Source: Rhyzopertha dominica (lineage: Eukaryota; Arthropoda; Insecta; Coleoptera; Bostrichidae). From it: a stretch of 64,000 nt of DNA. Shown here piece by piece: positions 34,158 through 46,260 of the stretch. The position numbers and the translations under genes are program-made. The notes beneath the pieces were generated by a model. It was not told the origin of the DNA. It saw only the letters and a list, made by a program, of their open reading frames with translations, and did no database searches. The stretch spans positions 52,287,325-52,351,324 of the forward strand of contig QCXZ01000064.1 in assembly GCA_025024175.1 (NCBI GenBank), written 5' to 3'. The first letter of the stretch is position 1. Every line of letters begins with the position of its first letter.

Positions 34158-36712
34158 ATGTATAGGAACAAGTGACGTCATGCACTCTTATTGGTGTTCC
34201 TTGTCACGTGATTTGAGGGTGATTTAATCACATTTTATTTGTAAAATATTAATAAAGTTACGTAAAAATAAGGAAAAATATTGTGATTTTCAGTATTTAA
34301 CTCACAGAAACTACCACTTTACATTCAAATTATGTTTTGATTTGAATACAGTCAACATCCCTATTGACACTGACAATCGCCACTTCGTTTTTCACTGCCA
34401 GTGTGTGTATTAATAATCATATATATTTATTCAATATTGCACATTAACACATACTGTACATTNAATACGTACAATAGTAAAAATAGTACTAGACACTAAC
34501 ATTACACTTTAAAAACTCTTCTATTGTGTAGAACGGTGGCGTCTTAAATAGTCTTTCATGGCTTTCTTGTAGTGCTGCATCGATAGTTCTTTTATTTGTC
34601 GCGGAACATGATTGTATATCCTGATCAGATTNTGAGTTGCATTTTTGTCCACTTGTGTAAGTTTCGTGCGTGTAGCAGACAAATATTGGCTTGCACGTCC
34701 TCTTGTATTGTGTGTGTATGATATCTCGTTTATCTCGTTATTTGAAAGTTTCTAGCTTTTTTTGTATGTTCCTTATCATGTGTATTGCATTAAATCTTCC
34801 AAATAAGTTTATGTAATCTTCCTATCGAGATAGTAATCTTAGATGAAATTGGAATAAAAAAACCTGTGATTATTGATCAATGCATTAATGTAATATTTCC
34901 ATTCAATAAAGTAACTAGTTTGACGCATTTACTTATAAACCATACTCATAAGTGGTAACAACGAAAAAGTATAAACACTTTTATTATCGTAAATTCAGTC
35001 CTGCGACCTATTCAAAACTGCAATGCATTTTCCCGCTCTTTGGGCATAGATATGCATATTTTGCTTTACCGTGGTATTCATTTTAAGCTTTACAAAGTGA
35101 ATTCTGCAAAAAGGTTTAATGAAATTAGAGTCTGAAGATAATTGGAGCCATGTCTGGCATGCAGTACAGATTAGACCATAATTGTACAAAATTGTCTGGC
35201 TTTCCTGAATAGTTTTAGTTAACGAAGCAAATGCAGATTACCTAGGAAAGCAAATTGCTGTATCTATCTAATTTCAGTTACTACACGCTATTATGCTGGG
35301 ACGAACTGCTTTGTGCTAACCGTAATCCCATTCCAGATTGTATAATACATACCGGTATCTTATAATCTGTAACTTTAAAGCTGGAGAGCCCTTGTAATCC
35401 ACTGTCTACGTCATTAGTGATTAATGCTAAGCGATGCAATGAATTGTTTATATGTGTTTACATGTGTATTTAAGAAAATGCTATTTTAAGAAAAATGAAT
35501 AAAAAACTTTAAACCTAGTATTTTTCCTAGTAATTAATCTTCTCGTAAATGGTATCAGAAAAAGGCGAGGAAAAAGGTATTTTCGAAAAAGTACTTTTCC
35601 CGCCATCTTTAAAGTGTGTGACGGCACGAATAGAAAAGATTTAACAAGACCTTACTTAACTGCGACCTACAAATGTTCGATATTCTCGTAATATAAGCAT
35701 ATACTATAGAACAAGAACATGAATGCTCATAAACCTGATCTGGAGGAATATTGTCGCTAACCACGTTTCTGTAATTGTAAACATGTCGGTCTTTGGCTTT
35801 GGCTAAATTAGAATGATTGGCTAGCGGTCAAAACCGGTTGAATGTATGTATGTATATATTTGTGAAAAAAATTAATTTAAACTTAATTTAACAATTTGTG
35901 TGTAAAAGAACATCGGTAGCCACAGAATTATCGTACGAAAGACCAACAAGCTTTGACAAACTATTATTATGAAAACAATTTTCTTTGCATCATTAAGCAA
36001 GCCCAATCCATGTGTGGTGAAATCGACTCAAAATCTCAAATAACCCCTCAGAAGTTTTTCAATCTCCTTTTGCTGTCGACTAATTGTCTTTTTTACATCA
36101 ATCTTTAACCGTGTTTTCCCGTATCAATATCAATATCCTCCTGGCGTTAATTAATTTCTAGTTTGTTTTGACATAAGTTGACTGCTGTTTTCTCAACCAC
36201 TCTTTGTATAAGGACCTCCTCATAATCTTCGGCCTTGCTAGTAGATCCCTATAATTCATCACTGCCATCCATCGACTGTTAAAGACGTTGAAAGGTAATG
36301 TACCATTAAACAATAATCAAAGGAAAAAGCCAAAACAACACATCTACTTCTATCGCATGCTCATTCATCATTATAAACAAAGAAAGTGCTAATGACTTCG
36401 AAAAAGATTTTTTGATACCTATTTTTGCAGTAAAGCTCTTCATGGTAGTAACGAGCGTTCAAAGTGCATGGTAAATGTTTGTCTCAAATGATGATTTCTT
36501 TGTCGACTAACAACTACAGTTTTCCTTTGAAATTGAATATTTTACCTTTGGCAAAAAGATTATCGAAGTGGAGTGTTAATCGAAACCCTTGTTTACACAT
36601 ATGCCGTAATTTAGTGTTTATGGCTTTCGCTGCATACAAGCTAGCGATGAGGTGCTATTAACTGTGCTAATGGAACCTTTGGGTATTTAGCTCATAGACG
36701 TTTATATGTACC
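34158..36712. other. No recognisable gene
   Basis: A+T-rich with N bases at about 34463 and 34632. A short ATGTATGTATGT microsatellite lies near 35843. No coding motif. Confidence 0.4.
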
Positions 36713-36725
36713 TATTAAATAGTTT

Positions 36726-36862
36726 AAGATAATATTTTGTCGGATAGATCGCTGTTTCTTGAAAACACTGACAAAAAGTTAATAGTCTGACGTTTCGATT
36801 ACAGGTGTAATCCGACAAAATATTATATTATATTATGGACACTGAAAGCATTCACCCTCGTA
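36726..36862. mobile_element. 137-bp element (repeat E) with 13-bp flanking duplication
   Basis: The 13-mer TATTAAATAGTTT occurs exactly at 36713-36725 and 36863-36875, directly flanking the element. Inside, ATAATATTTTGTCGGAT near the left pairs with ATCCGACAAAATATTAT near the right. The middle has CTGACGTTTCGATTACAGG, the inverse of the CGAAACGTCAG word of the PLE-linked hairpins. Related pieces lie at 16985-17060 and 42664-42735. A variable-length duplication fits PLE or retro-type insertion better than a cut-and-paste element. Confidence 0.65.
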
Positions 36863-36875
36863 TATTAAATAGTTT

Positions 36876-37975
36876 GTTTACTTTAACTCTTAGAGAACAC
36901 CTAAGTAGTCTACACAATCGCGCTTCTTCGCCCACTATCGAAGAGAATGTGAAAAGGTGTTGGTATCCGCCTTCATTTATCCACCATTCTGTCTTATAAT
37001 TATGAGTAACATACCTCCGTGCTGCTGAATGATGCAGTAAATTCCCTTAATTCGTTTCATTCTTGCTATAATAAAGGCGTGCTAGCTCTCATTCGGAACG
37101 AAAAAAGGAATATTTCAAGTGGGTCAACTGACTTGATAACTGTATGTCCTTAGAGGTATGCTTCGCTTGGTTATGCATTAAATCTGTCCTGATTAGCATA
37201 ATGAAATGGCGTATTCTAATTCAAGTGCCGAAATAATTCGACAACGAGAAAGATTTGTGCCCTCTAAACTTATCTTGTTTTTTATTCAAGATAATCACTT
37301 CCATTGTAAGTAATGTAAAGTATAATTATTACAAAATAGAGTGCTGTGCTACTATCAAATTTATCCAAATAAATCAGACATTTTGGACTATAAAGATACG
37401 TTCATGTGCCGCTCTAAATGCGATAGGTATGGTATTGTTTGTGCTATTAGCATAACACAGCCCAGTGAGCAATTTGCTTGTATAATCACCTTAACGCCTA
37501 CACACAACCATTTATGATCAATGACCCAAATATATAAGTTGGAATTAATATTTGAATGCACATATATATTCATGAAACATTGTGTTAAAGTATTTATTAA
37601 TATGTCCTCTGCTGTACCTATCATTACATAAAATAATTTAAGGAAACTACTTCACATAACGGTTATCCCGATTATTAGAACCAATGTTTACGCCATAAAC
37701 GAACTCAAAAACTAAAAATTGTAGCAAGGGTGTTTAGTATGGGGATAAAGAGTCGGGAACTTGTCTATTAAAGCATATCCTCTAAGTTATAATATAATAT
37801 GTAAAGATATTTGACTCTTAAAAGGCAAATTTTTGCAAAAAATATATTTTAAATTAACACGTAAGCGATCTTTTATACTTATCTCCCCATAGCATTAGTT
37901 GACTGCATTTCCGTCCAGCTGCTATTGTAATTAATTAGACTTAAAAAGACTTAATTAGACTTAATGCTGTATATA
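36876..37975. other. No recognisable gene
   Basis: A+T-rich, short open frames only (37255 plus, 37388 minus), no motif. A small GACTTAATTAGACTTAA tandem repeat is near 37950. Confidence 0.4.
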
Positions 37976-39105
37976 CAGGGTGTTCACACTAGTACGCTAG
38001 TATTTAAATGGGAAAGCTTTATGCATTTTTGAAAAGAACTTCGTGGTGTATAAAAAGAACAATTGAATTAAATAGAATATCCTCATTTTTATAGCGTATT
38101 CGATTAAGGGTATCGAATTAAACAAAAAGCACCGAGGTAGCACTAACTTACAGTTATTTGTTTTTGAAATATCGTATGTTTCATATTTGATGTCCCACTA
38201 CAATGGCTAACATTTTTATTTGGCATTGTAGACTAGTGGTTCAAATGGGGAATTTAATGAATTTTTGGAGAAGAATTTTGTGTATTGAACATCAACTGAC
38301 CGAGAGATCTACCTGTACTACAAGCTTGTTATTTTAAATCGATCGAAAAGTAGGTACACCACTACCCTACAGACATTTGTTTTTGAGATATCTCTGCTAA
38401 ATAATTGCAGTTCACGAAACAGTCTACAATAGCTAACTTTTTTATTTGCGTCGTAAACTGATGGTTTAAACTTTTCTAATGCTTACAAAAAAAACAATTG
38501 TGCATCAATTAACTGAGATCTTGTCTACAAGTTTGTTATTTTACTTAGAACTACCTCATTCTACGACTTTAAGTGAACACGTTAACTTTTGTACACTCTT
38601 TCGTAAACGGCAATTATTCAACACGAGATATCTCAACACCATACGATTGAGGGGTAGCGTACTGTTTTATTTAATTCGATGTGCCCTATCTAATTGGTTA
38701 TTTAGAATGGGATTGTTTCATTTAAAATAACAAAATAATTGTATAGTCAGTTGGTGTACACTTATTTTTTTGTTAACCTCACCAAATTCTTCTCAAAAAT
38801 TCATGAAACTTCCCCGTTTAAACCACTAGCTTAGGATGTCAAAAAAAGTTAGCTATTGTAGACTGCTTCGTGAACAGCGATTATTAACATGAGATAATTC
38901 AAAAACCATTGACGGTAGGGATGTGATACCTAATACTTTCGTGTTTAATTCGACGCCTTTAATCGAATGGACTATAAAAATGGGTTCTTTCTGTTTAAAA
39001 TTTTTAAAAATGTAGTAAATATCTCAAAAATTCATAAAACTTCCCCATTTATACCACTGGTCTACGATGTCAAATAAAAAGTTAGCTGTTGTAGACCTGA
39101 ATGTA
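37976..39105. mobile_element. Modular head-to-head repeat element with one ACAGGGTGTTC end
   Basis: The left edge is TATACAGGGTGTTCACAC. A module of roughly 230-240 bases recurs twice in direct orientation (about 37985-38225 and 38226-38460) and about twice inverted (about 38608-38839 and 38850-39071). Module landmarks: GTAGACTAGTGGTTCAAATG, ATGAATTTTTG.GAAGAA, a CGATT.A..GTATCGAATTAAA block, and a TTTTTGA.ATATC.C block ending in GTCTACAATAGCTAAC. No matching CACCCTGTATA is found on the right, so that end is lost. Ends resemble those of the 20.4 kb foldback (ACAGGGTGT). The 83-codon frame at 38479-38730 lies within it and is not a protein I recognise. Confidence 0.7.
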
Positions 39106-40554
39106 GAGAATAACTTTAACGCGATGCCACCATTGAGATCTTGAAAACAGTAGTTACAAAGATGGTTTAATGGGAGTAAAGTTGTTCACTTTGTGTGCTT
39201 TAATGAAATGAAAAGGTAGCGATGTTTTCTGCATACTTACATAAAATCATCCATCCCCAAAAATAGAAAAAGTGGTTTTTTACAAAATTGCTTTATACTC
39301 CTTATCACTATTCTGTTCTTTGAAAATTTCAAAAATGCTTTCTTAAGATTAATTCTTAATTATATGAAGCTAGTATTTTGTTTTTAATATACGATTAGTT
39401 TTTGTTTTATCATACACAGGTTTATTTCCTTATGGATGCTATATTTTTTAGATACAATGTTGATTGCACATTTGAAGTTTTGAAGCGAAAATTAGTAATC
39501 CACGGAGACAAAATTCTTGACAAGCACTAAAAGGATCTGTTTTGTTTATTTCTTTCCAATCGAGGGCATACGATGCTAAACGTGAAGTTGAAAAAAACGT
39601 ATGAAACCCCTACAATATATAAAAACACAAACTACATTCGCAATCAAAACAAATTATATAATTTCATCATACCTTAAAATATATTTTGCATTAAAATTGA
39701 TTAGAAATACTTTTAATTAAGGCATTTTCTACAAAGCATATTTACCTTTTTCTAATTTTCAGGAAAATTACTGGATTAAATAACCTTAAAAAATACGCAT
39801 CTTCGGCCCGACCTGAGGATATCTGCAGCTATTTCGTATGCCTGACAGTTATGTCGTATCTTTGTTGGTTAAATTTTGTTTATGGTGTATTGGATGATGA
39901 CATTTTACATGATATAAAATTGTTTGTTATTCCTTATATACAACATCGTTTTCGTTCAACAAAATACATATGTATGTAAAAAATATATTTTCATGTAACT
40001 TAACGAATTTCTCGATAATTGTTGCGTTTTTTATCTATAGTGTTATATGATGATATATTCGGTACTTAAAACTTATAAAGACTTCTTCTTAAAAATCTAA
40101 TAAATTATGATTCGCCAAAATTTGTCTTGCCTTGCTCTATAAGCTTCATAAACGATGTAGAGCTACGTGAGACATCTGTGCTTTTTGGATATCTTACAAC
40201 ATAATGTTCTGTTTGTTCCAGTTCTGCTGGTACAATAAATATTCATAAAACCTTCTTCCAGATGTAAAACAACGGTTTTAAAAGTTCGCCAGCTAAGGGT
40301 AGGTCCTACACAATTTTGCATATTTAACATTGCGGGTGTCCGAGAGTTGCTAAACTTTAGAATGCCGTCGTTATGGCGCCTAATGAAACAATTGTCTCCA
40401 AAGTTATTTTAGCCTTTTTTATGATTACATTCCTTAATTTACACTAAATGACAAGGAGGACACTAACTAGACTAATTTAAGTTCACTTGTAATAAGTTAG
40501 CGATCCAATGTTTAAGTAATCGCTTAATTTAGAAGCTAGTCTAATGCACACGTA
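39106..40554. other. No recognisable gene
   Basis: A+T-rich, dense stops, no repeat identity found inside the window. Confidence 0.4.
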
Positions 40555-40880
40555 CTTGCAATATTCATGCAACAACATAAGGGGCAACCCTCTACACTTT
40601 AAGTTTAGTACCTTTTTCCACCAAACGATGGGGCAAGCACAGTATCCCTATTGAGCAACAATTCCCGGTTTTTATGCAACCCAACATTACCGCATTTGAA
40701 TATCTGCAGAGTTCAATGACAGGTAAGGTCTACCCTCGGATCTACCTGTTTTTAGGATTACACCCAATATAACAATGCCAGACCAACCGGTGCGGTATAG
40801 CTAGGAATATGAAATTAGAGTTCCAAATGGACAGATACAACGCTCGTAGGTATAAAGGGTCGGCGTGAACGAAATTTAAT
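40555..40880 (+). repeat. ~330-bp repeat G, left (plus) copy
   Basis: It runs from CAATATTCATGCAACAACAT to AAAGGGTCGGCGTGAACG. The whole block is repeated inverted at 43455-43790. Shared words: AATATCTGCAGAGTTCAATG, TCGGATCTACCTGTTTT, TTCCAAATGGACAGATACAA. Copies differ by point changes and an insertion or loss near ACAACGCTCGTAGG. No coding. Confidence 0.8.
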
Positions 40881-43454
40881 AGCAATTACCTTCATTTCTA
40901 AACTATATCTATATTTATATCTATATATCCGATAATTAAATATTTAGAAAATTCTGATATTTTTAAAAACTTTTAAAGTACCTATAATGTTTCAAAATAC
41001 ACCAAATATGGCAAACAAAATGTAATAAAGTAAAGAAACAACTACATTTTTTCTAACCGCTTGTAAAATAATAGCGTAGAAAAACTCTTATACCACCACG
41101 AAAGTATTACTTCGAATGCATGCTATAGTATTGCGTGGATGACTACATATAAAGCGCATTATTTATAACAATTTCTGAAACTACAGTACTGCAAACTGCA
41201 ATATTGTAAACATTTTAATTAAAAGATTTAATATACCGTTCAAATTACTAATGGATAGTATGAACGAATTTGCCGTTATTATCGGCGGGATAATTTTATT
41301 TATGTCGGATAAGGATATTTCTTACATGTTTGCTAAGTAATTGTCCATATTTAACAGAATATTTATAGTTCACATTTTTTAGAAGGTAATAAGGTTTTTA
41401 GATTGTTATTGCATTCTGTTTTATAAGCAGGGGGATACGTGGAGCTAAATTGAGGTGTATAAAAAACGTTCTCTATGTAAAACTTACTGTATATGAATCT
41501 TAGTTAAAATTTGAAAATCAAAAACAAAAATTCCCATTTACATTGTCATAATTGTACTACAGATATGCTTAAGAAACCAAATTCAACTGGTGACATTCCT
41601 TGACTAATACGAAATTTATTTTCTTGATGAAAGGATGTGTTTTTGTTAATGTCATTCAAAATTGGATCCATATCTTCCTGTTCAGTTTTAGTTCAGTATT
41701 TTTGGGAATTAAATTCATCGGGTTCAGAAGACTGGTTTTATTTTTATTCAATCACATATTAATGTCATTTACTTGCAGTGTAAATTTATGTCTATAAAAA
41801 TACTATTAGGACTTTTTGATATTTACACTTGTCAAAATCTTGTTAACGTTAACATTACTCTAAAATTAGTCAGACCCTGTCATAACGCATACTTTAATTT
41901 AGCACAATGCAATTACTTGCCTGAAAAAATCCTTTTAAATGTGGTAAATTTTCAGTCATTTGGGCTTCATAAATAAACTTAAAAAAACAGTTACATACAA
42001 TTTTTCAAGTATTTTACAATACCACGGAAATCTGTAAGTGCAACGTGATATGCACCAAAACCAGAAAACGTCGTTTAACATAGGCATTATAAATATTTCC
42101 AAGAAAGGCATAACCAACAAAATTCTCATATTTATATTTTAGATTTCAAATTTGTTGTGTGATATTTGCATAAAACATAAATTACAAGCAGTAGTAGTGG
42201 AAGAGGTGGTGAGTTTTGGTAGTGGTAGTGGTAGAAGTAATGGTAGTGATAGTATAGTATTATTAACTAAAGCAATACAGCATAATAATATGTTTAGTTT
42301 CAAAATAAAATAGAAAACAAGAGTGAAGTCCAGTAAAATGGGATTCAGTTAATGCTGCTCTTCAAAAAACGAATTTTATATTAAAAGAAACTAGCTTCAT
42401 AAATATCGATATAATGTACTAAACAAAATTAAATGTTTCAAAGAGATAGTTCCTATAAACAAACAAGAAGCACCAAAGGAATGCTATGAAAACTCAAAAT
42501 GAAAAACTTTAGTATTAGTTATATTATCATTTTACACTCCCTTGTCTCCTGTTGCCCTGCAAATTACTTTCAAAATGTATTGGGTTTGCAGATATGTTAC
42601 TGGAAATTTGATTATAAACTTTGAAAACGATGTAGATAATGTTCGATAGATTAATATACGTTTTCGAAAAAACGTCGGATCCATAATTTTTGTTGTTTGT
42701 CATAAGATGGACGCTGGAAACATTCACTCTTATAATAACAATATTTTCGTGGCGGCGAAAGTGTTTAAAAGCTACTCTTTCAAAATGTAATTATATTAAA
42801 TAGGTTACGAGCGATTCCTAAAAACATTTTATTGTATTTTATGCGCTGTATGTCGTATTGCTTGATGAATTACCGTAAAAGTTTTTAGAATTATCTGAAA
42901 TTTTGTGAATATTCGATTATCCATTCTACAAATTGTAAAATAAATATAATTTGTCCTGCATAACCGGATCGTAATAATTCTACTTATTCGATAAAAACAT
43001 GGCGGCTGTATACATATACCAGATTAGAGTACATTAACGTGCCAATTTGTCAAACAATTATCAAGAACATTTACTCACGTCACAACACGTATTTTCTTGC
43101 AATTAATTGTAATAGGTGAACTCATCGCTCCTCTTTTTCAAATATTATTGCTAAGTATGCTAAGGTAGTGCAATTTAGTATAATATACCTGAAATAAATG
43201 AATAAACAACTTACTATCATTCGATGTGTCTATAAATTAATGGGCCTTAAAGTAAGGTAATATGATTGGTTTAGATTCTCTTACAAAGATGATTTTAACT
43301 TAAAATAAAATAGAGATGAAAACCTGCCCAATGACGTCAGTTGACAGATTCCACAGTGTTAAATGAATAGCAATAATATAACACTTCAGAATGTTTCAAG
43401 TTTTATTAACTTGCTACATGTTTTAGAAAAGAAGCTTGCTTATTGATATTAGAT
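40881..43454. other. A+T-rich interior between inverted repeat-G copies
   Basis: No transposase or other protein is recognisable between the two copies; open frames at 41600, 41773 and 42527 (minus) lack motifs. A GTAGTGGTAGTGGTAG-type microsatellite lies at about 42190-42258. A fragment of repeat E lies at 42664-42735 (AAGATGGACGCTGGAAACAT). Confidence 0.45.
42664..42735. repeat. Dispersed repeat E, diverged fragment
   Basis: CATAAGATGGACGCTGGAAA and CATTCACTCTTA resemble TTATGGACACTGAAAGCATTC at the right end of the 36726-36862 element. Upstream GAAAAAACGTCGGATCC resembles its GTAATCCGAC portion only loosely. Confidence 0.35.
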
Positions 43455-43790
43455 TTTGTTCACGCCGACGACGCGACGCCGACCCTTTATGTCTGTGAGC
43501 ATTGTATCTGTCCATTTGGAACACTAATTCCATATTTCCAGCTACACCGCACCGCCTGAGTTGGGCTGTTTATATTAAGTAGGTAGTCGTTAAAACAGGT
43601 AGATCCGAGGGTAGATCTTACTTGTCATTGAACTCTGCAGATATTCAAATGTTGGGTTGCATAAAATCGGGAATTGTTGCTCATTAGGGATACTGTGCTT
43701 ACCCCACCGTTCGGTGGAAAAACGTACTAAATTTGGAGTGTAAAGCTGGTGTAAAGGGTTGCTTGTTATGTCGTTGCATGAATATTGCAA
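43455..43790 (-). repeat. ~330-bp repeat G, right (inverted) copy
   Basis: Inverse of 40555-40880, ending with TTGCATGAATATTGCAA at 43773-43789. It includes a GACGACGCGACGCCGACCC variant where the left copy has GGGTCGGCGTG. The two inverted copies span 3.2 kb and could be the ends of one large element or two independent insertions. Confidence 0.8.
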
Positions 43791-44239
43791 CCGATAGTAC
43801 CTAAGCGCCTACAGATATCACACAGTGAGCGCTCTAACTTTGTTTAGGAAGTAGGTACTGCAGATAACTAATCCTAAGATGCAAGGCACGTACCAGAATT
43901 CGACCTCGTGCGTCTGAAACCCCTTGATTTCTAGTGGTGTATAATGTTCATTTAAGTTAATGAAGTTAGTATGAAGAGCGAGACACCTTTTCTTTAGAAG
44001 TATACCAGTGCCATCTTCTGCCAGTTTCTGTGATGCACTGTTATTACGAGTACAGTCAGCGATGGGTGCGTATTACACTATTATCTACACGTAAACTATG
44101 TAATATTCTACTTTGCAAATTTTATGTAGAAAATAGCAGGGAAAACGAAAATCAGAGAAATATTCAGTTCTCTAAAGGCGGCCACTGTAAATACTGCTCA
44201 GAGCGCGTCAAATGCCAATAATATTTTGTAGTTATTGAT
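43791..44239. other. No recognisable gene
   Basis: Short A+T-rich spacer; the 63-codon frame at 44030 shows no motif. Confidence 0.4.
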
Positions 44240-44450
44240 TTCTTGAGAGTTTCACGGCCGGCCTTGATTCTTCTTTTGTTTTCTTCCGGGCTGTTTTGTC
44301 GTGGTCCAAAATCTCTTATTCTGCACGTCTGCACGTCGCTGTCAGCATCTTCAGTGATGACTTGATTGTAACTGAGCTGTCCGAGATCGGGTCATCCGGT
44401 GGTGAAAGGGCGGGGCGGTTTTCTGCTTGAACGATTATTATGCAGAACCG
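44240..44450 (-). mobile_element. PLE 3'-tail fragment
   Basis: Read on minus, CTGAAGATGCTGACAGCGAC, ACGTGCAG and then CAGCCCGGAAGAAAACA parallel the 57.48 kb PLE tail (CTGAGGAAGACACCGACGTG ... CAGGCCGGAAAACAACA). The block is G+C-richer than its surroundings. It has the same orientation as the PLE RT relic at 45550-46260, so both may belong to one element. Confidence 0.5.
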
Positions 44451-44883
44451 TTTTTCAAATCCTGTTGATATTTAATCCGTCATCTTTGTTTGTATTGTGG
44501 GGATGTTGTTCATTTTCGAGGGCTGCCCTTCTGGCTAAATTGTAGTAGCTATAACTCATTGTTATTTTAATTATTTTTTACCTGAAATATTATCTTGTCG
44601 TATGTCAACTAGATAAATGTCATGTGTCCTTTAATGACCATCTTCCGAGACAATTTTATTTTGCTACTTTACTTTACAGCTTTTTTAAGCGTTATTGCTA
44701 CGTAATACCATGGATTTTTCATGAACCTATAGCTAAATTCGTCAATCTTACTAAATACAATGGAAAGAAGGGTGCCATTTATTTCCGGTTTCTGGGATAG
44801 ATGGGACAATTTACAATAGTATTATACTACTTCGGCCCGCTCGAGTCAATCCGAGTGTATAGCATAAAAAGAGACGAAATTAG

Positions 44884-45400
44884 ATATATGCTTCATTTGC
44901 ACAAAACCCAACGTTTAGGCAGTGCATTGACTTTCCTTGAGCGGTACCACAATGAAGGTGAAGATTTTTTAGACCAAATTGTTACTGGTGACGAAACATG
45001 GGTGGCCTACGTCACACCAGAATCGAAACAACAATCCATGGAATGGCGAAAATTCATCATCACCCAAAAAAGTGAAGTTTAAGCAAACAATTTCTGCCCG
45101 GAAAATCATGTGCACAGTTTTTCGGGACAGAAAAGGAGTATTGCTAGTGGAGTTTCTGCCTCGTAATGAGACAAGCAATGCAGCGTCTTATTGTAAGACA
45201 TTGAACAATCTGCGTCGTGCAATCCAGGCGGCAGAATTTTATGAGGAGGGTATTCAAAAACTGGTGCCACGTTATGACAACTGCCTCAATATTAACGGAA
45301 ATTATGTAGAAAAGTGGATTAAGGTACAGGTTTTCATGTAAGATAAAATTATTGCGATATCTTTGCACGTCTTTTTTTAATTCCAAAACGGTACTTACTT
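44884..45400 (+). pseudogene. mariner transposase relic, internally deleted
   Basis: The frame reads LHKTQRLGSALTFLERYHNE, then LDQIVTGDETWVAYVTPESK with the first catalytic Asp in GDETW (about 44990). A frameshift near 45050 follows. The next frame gives SSPKKVKFKQTISARKIMCT, VFRDRKGVLLVEFLPRN and NAASYCKTLNNLRRAIQ. The sequence then jumps to AAEFYEEGIQKLVPRYDNCL and NGNYVEKW, the mariner C-terminus, ending at 45341. The DNARPH and SPDLAPSD-type catalytic blocks are deleted, and the N-terminal HTH is missing. ACGGTACTTACTTAAAAAAC at about 45390 may be part of its 3' terminal repeat. It lies between PLE pieces of opposite orientation. Confidence 0.85.
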
Positions 45401-45549
45401 AAAAAACATGCCTCGTACTTTGACGTCACACGATGTAATTCCAGGCTCGTAGGACTGTCGAATTGTTAGCCAAACTGCTATGTAAGTGTTGTAGTTCACT
45501 TTGAAGTTTACTGGTTCAGAAAATGACACTACGCGGGGAAGAATTAAGG

Positions 45550-46260
45550 ATCGAATGTTTCTTTCTGTGACAGATGATGATGAGAAAACGCGTGTATGTA
45601 CCGGTCTGTGTAGGTAAGTGGACAGAGTGGCCCTAACGACCACCTGATAATAANAATGGGAGAGAATTGTGGCTTTCGATCTCCATTGTGGAATCTTGAT
45701 AATTAAGATGACTGAAATTATCAACGTGTCGTCGGCATGAAGAAGCAGGGTTTTAGGTTTAAGATCTGATGACCCCAAGGCTGTGTTAGAAGGCCTCTTT
45801 TAATATGTTAGCTACTAAGGCAGGCAATGGGGAACTTATGGGTATACCAGAAATTTGTTGGTAGAATTGATCATGAAAAGTGAAATATGTTGAAGTGAGA
45901 CACTTATCTATTAAGTCTGCTTAAACGCAGGGTTTGTGCAGGGATAATGTTTGGCGGATGACGTCACGGATTCCGGAATTACAATTTTTGTAAATTATGA
46001 TGTTACATCGAGTGGTCTAGAATGTCACCTGGGTCGAGGGTACTTGGAACTGAAATATTCTCAGTAGTTCTCCAGAATATTCTCCACGAACTTAACAATG
46101 ATGTAGTGGGTGAGCCAATAGTGGTGACGACGAGCTTAAGTGAAATTGCTTTTCCATTAATTTTTGGACCATCGTTATAGACGAGGGAGATTTCGACCCC
46201 TTGGGGTCTAGGATTCCATTTTTAAGTTCTTTTTCAAATGTCTAAATAGGGTCATAAGAA
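45550..46260 (-). pseudogene. Penelope-like element (PLE) reverse transcriptase relic
   Basis: Minus-strand translation from about 46190 gives KLVVTTIGSPTTSLLSSW, similar to the PLE motif RPIVSxxGSPTYxLAK. Past stops, DLIDKCLTSTYFTFHDQFYQ and QISGIPISSPLPALVANIL (about 45930-45800) match the PLE block with MGSPLSPVVANIFME. Then KPKTLLLHADDTLII (about 45755-45700) corresponds to KPxxWxRYVDDTFVI, keeping the Asp-Asp pair, though the usual YV before it reads HA. TLSTYLHRPVHTR (about 45640-45600) fits the later YRKPTHTDRY block. Stops and frameshifts kill it. No GIY-YIG domain is recognisable here; a mariner and then a PLE tail lie downstream. Confidence 0.75.

Noticed and set aside
42190..42258. 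GTAGTG-rich tract considered as a repeat array of functional interest
   Set aside because: Irregular microsatellite without spacers or conserved units; not CRISPR-like, and CRISPR is not expected in insect DNA.
44969..45386. Minus-strand frames over the mariner
   Set aside because: Shadows of the plus-strand transposase relic.
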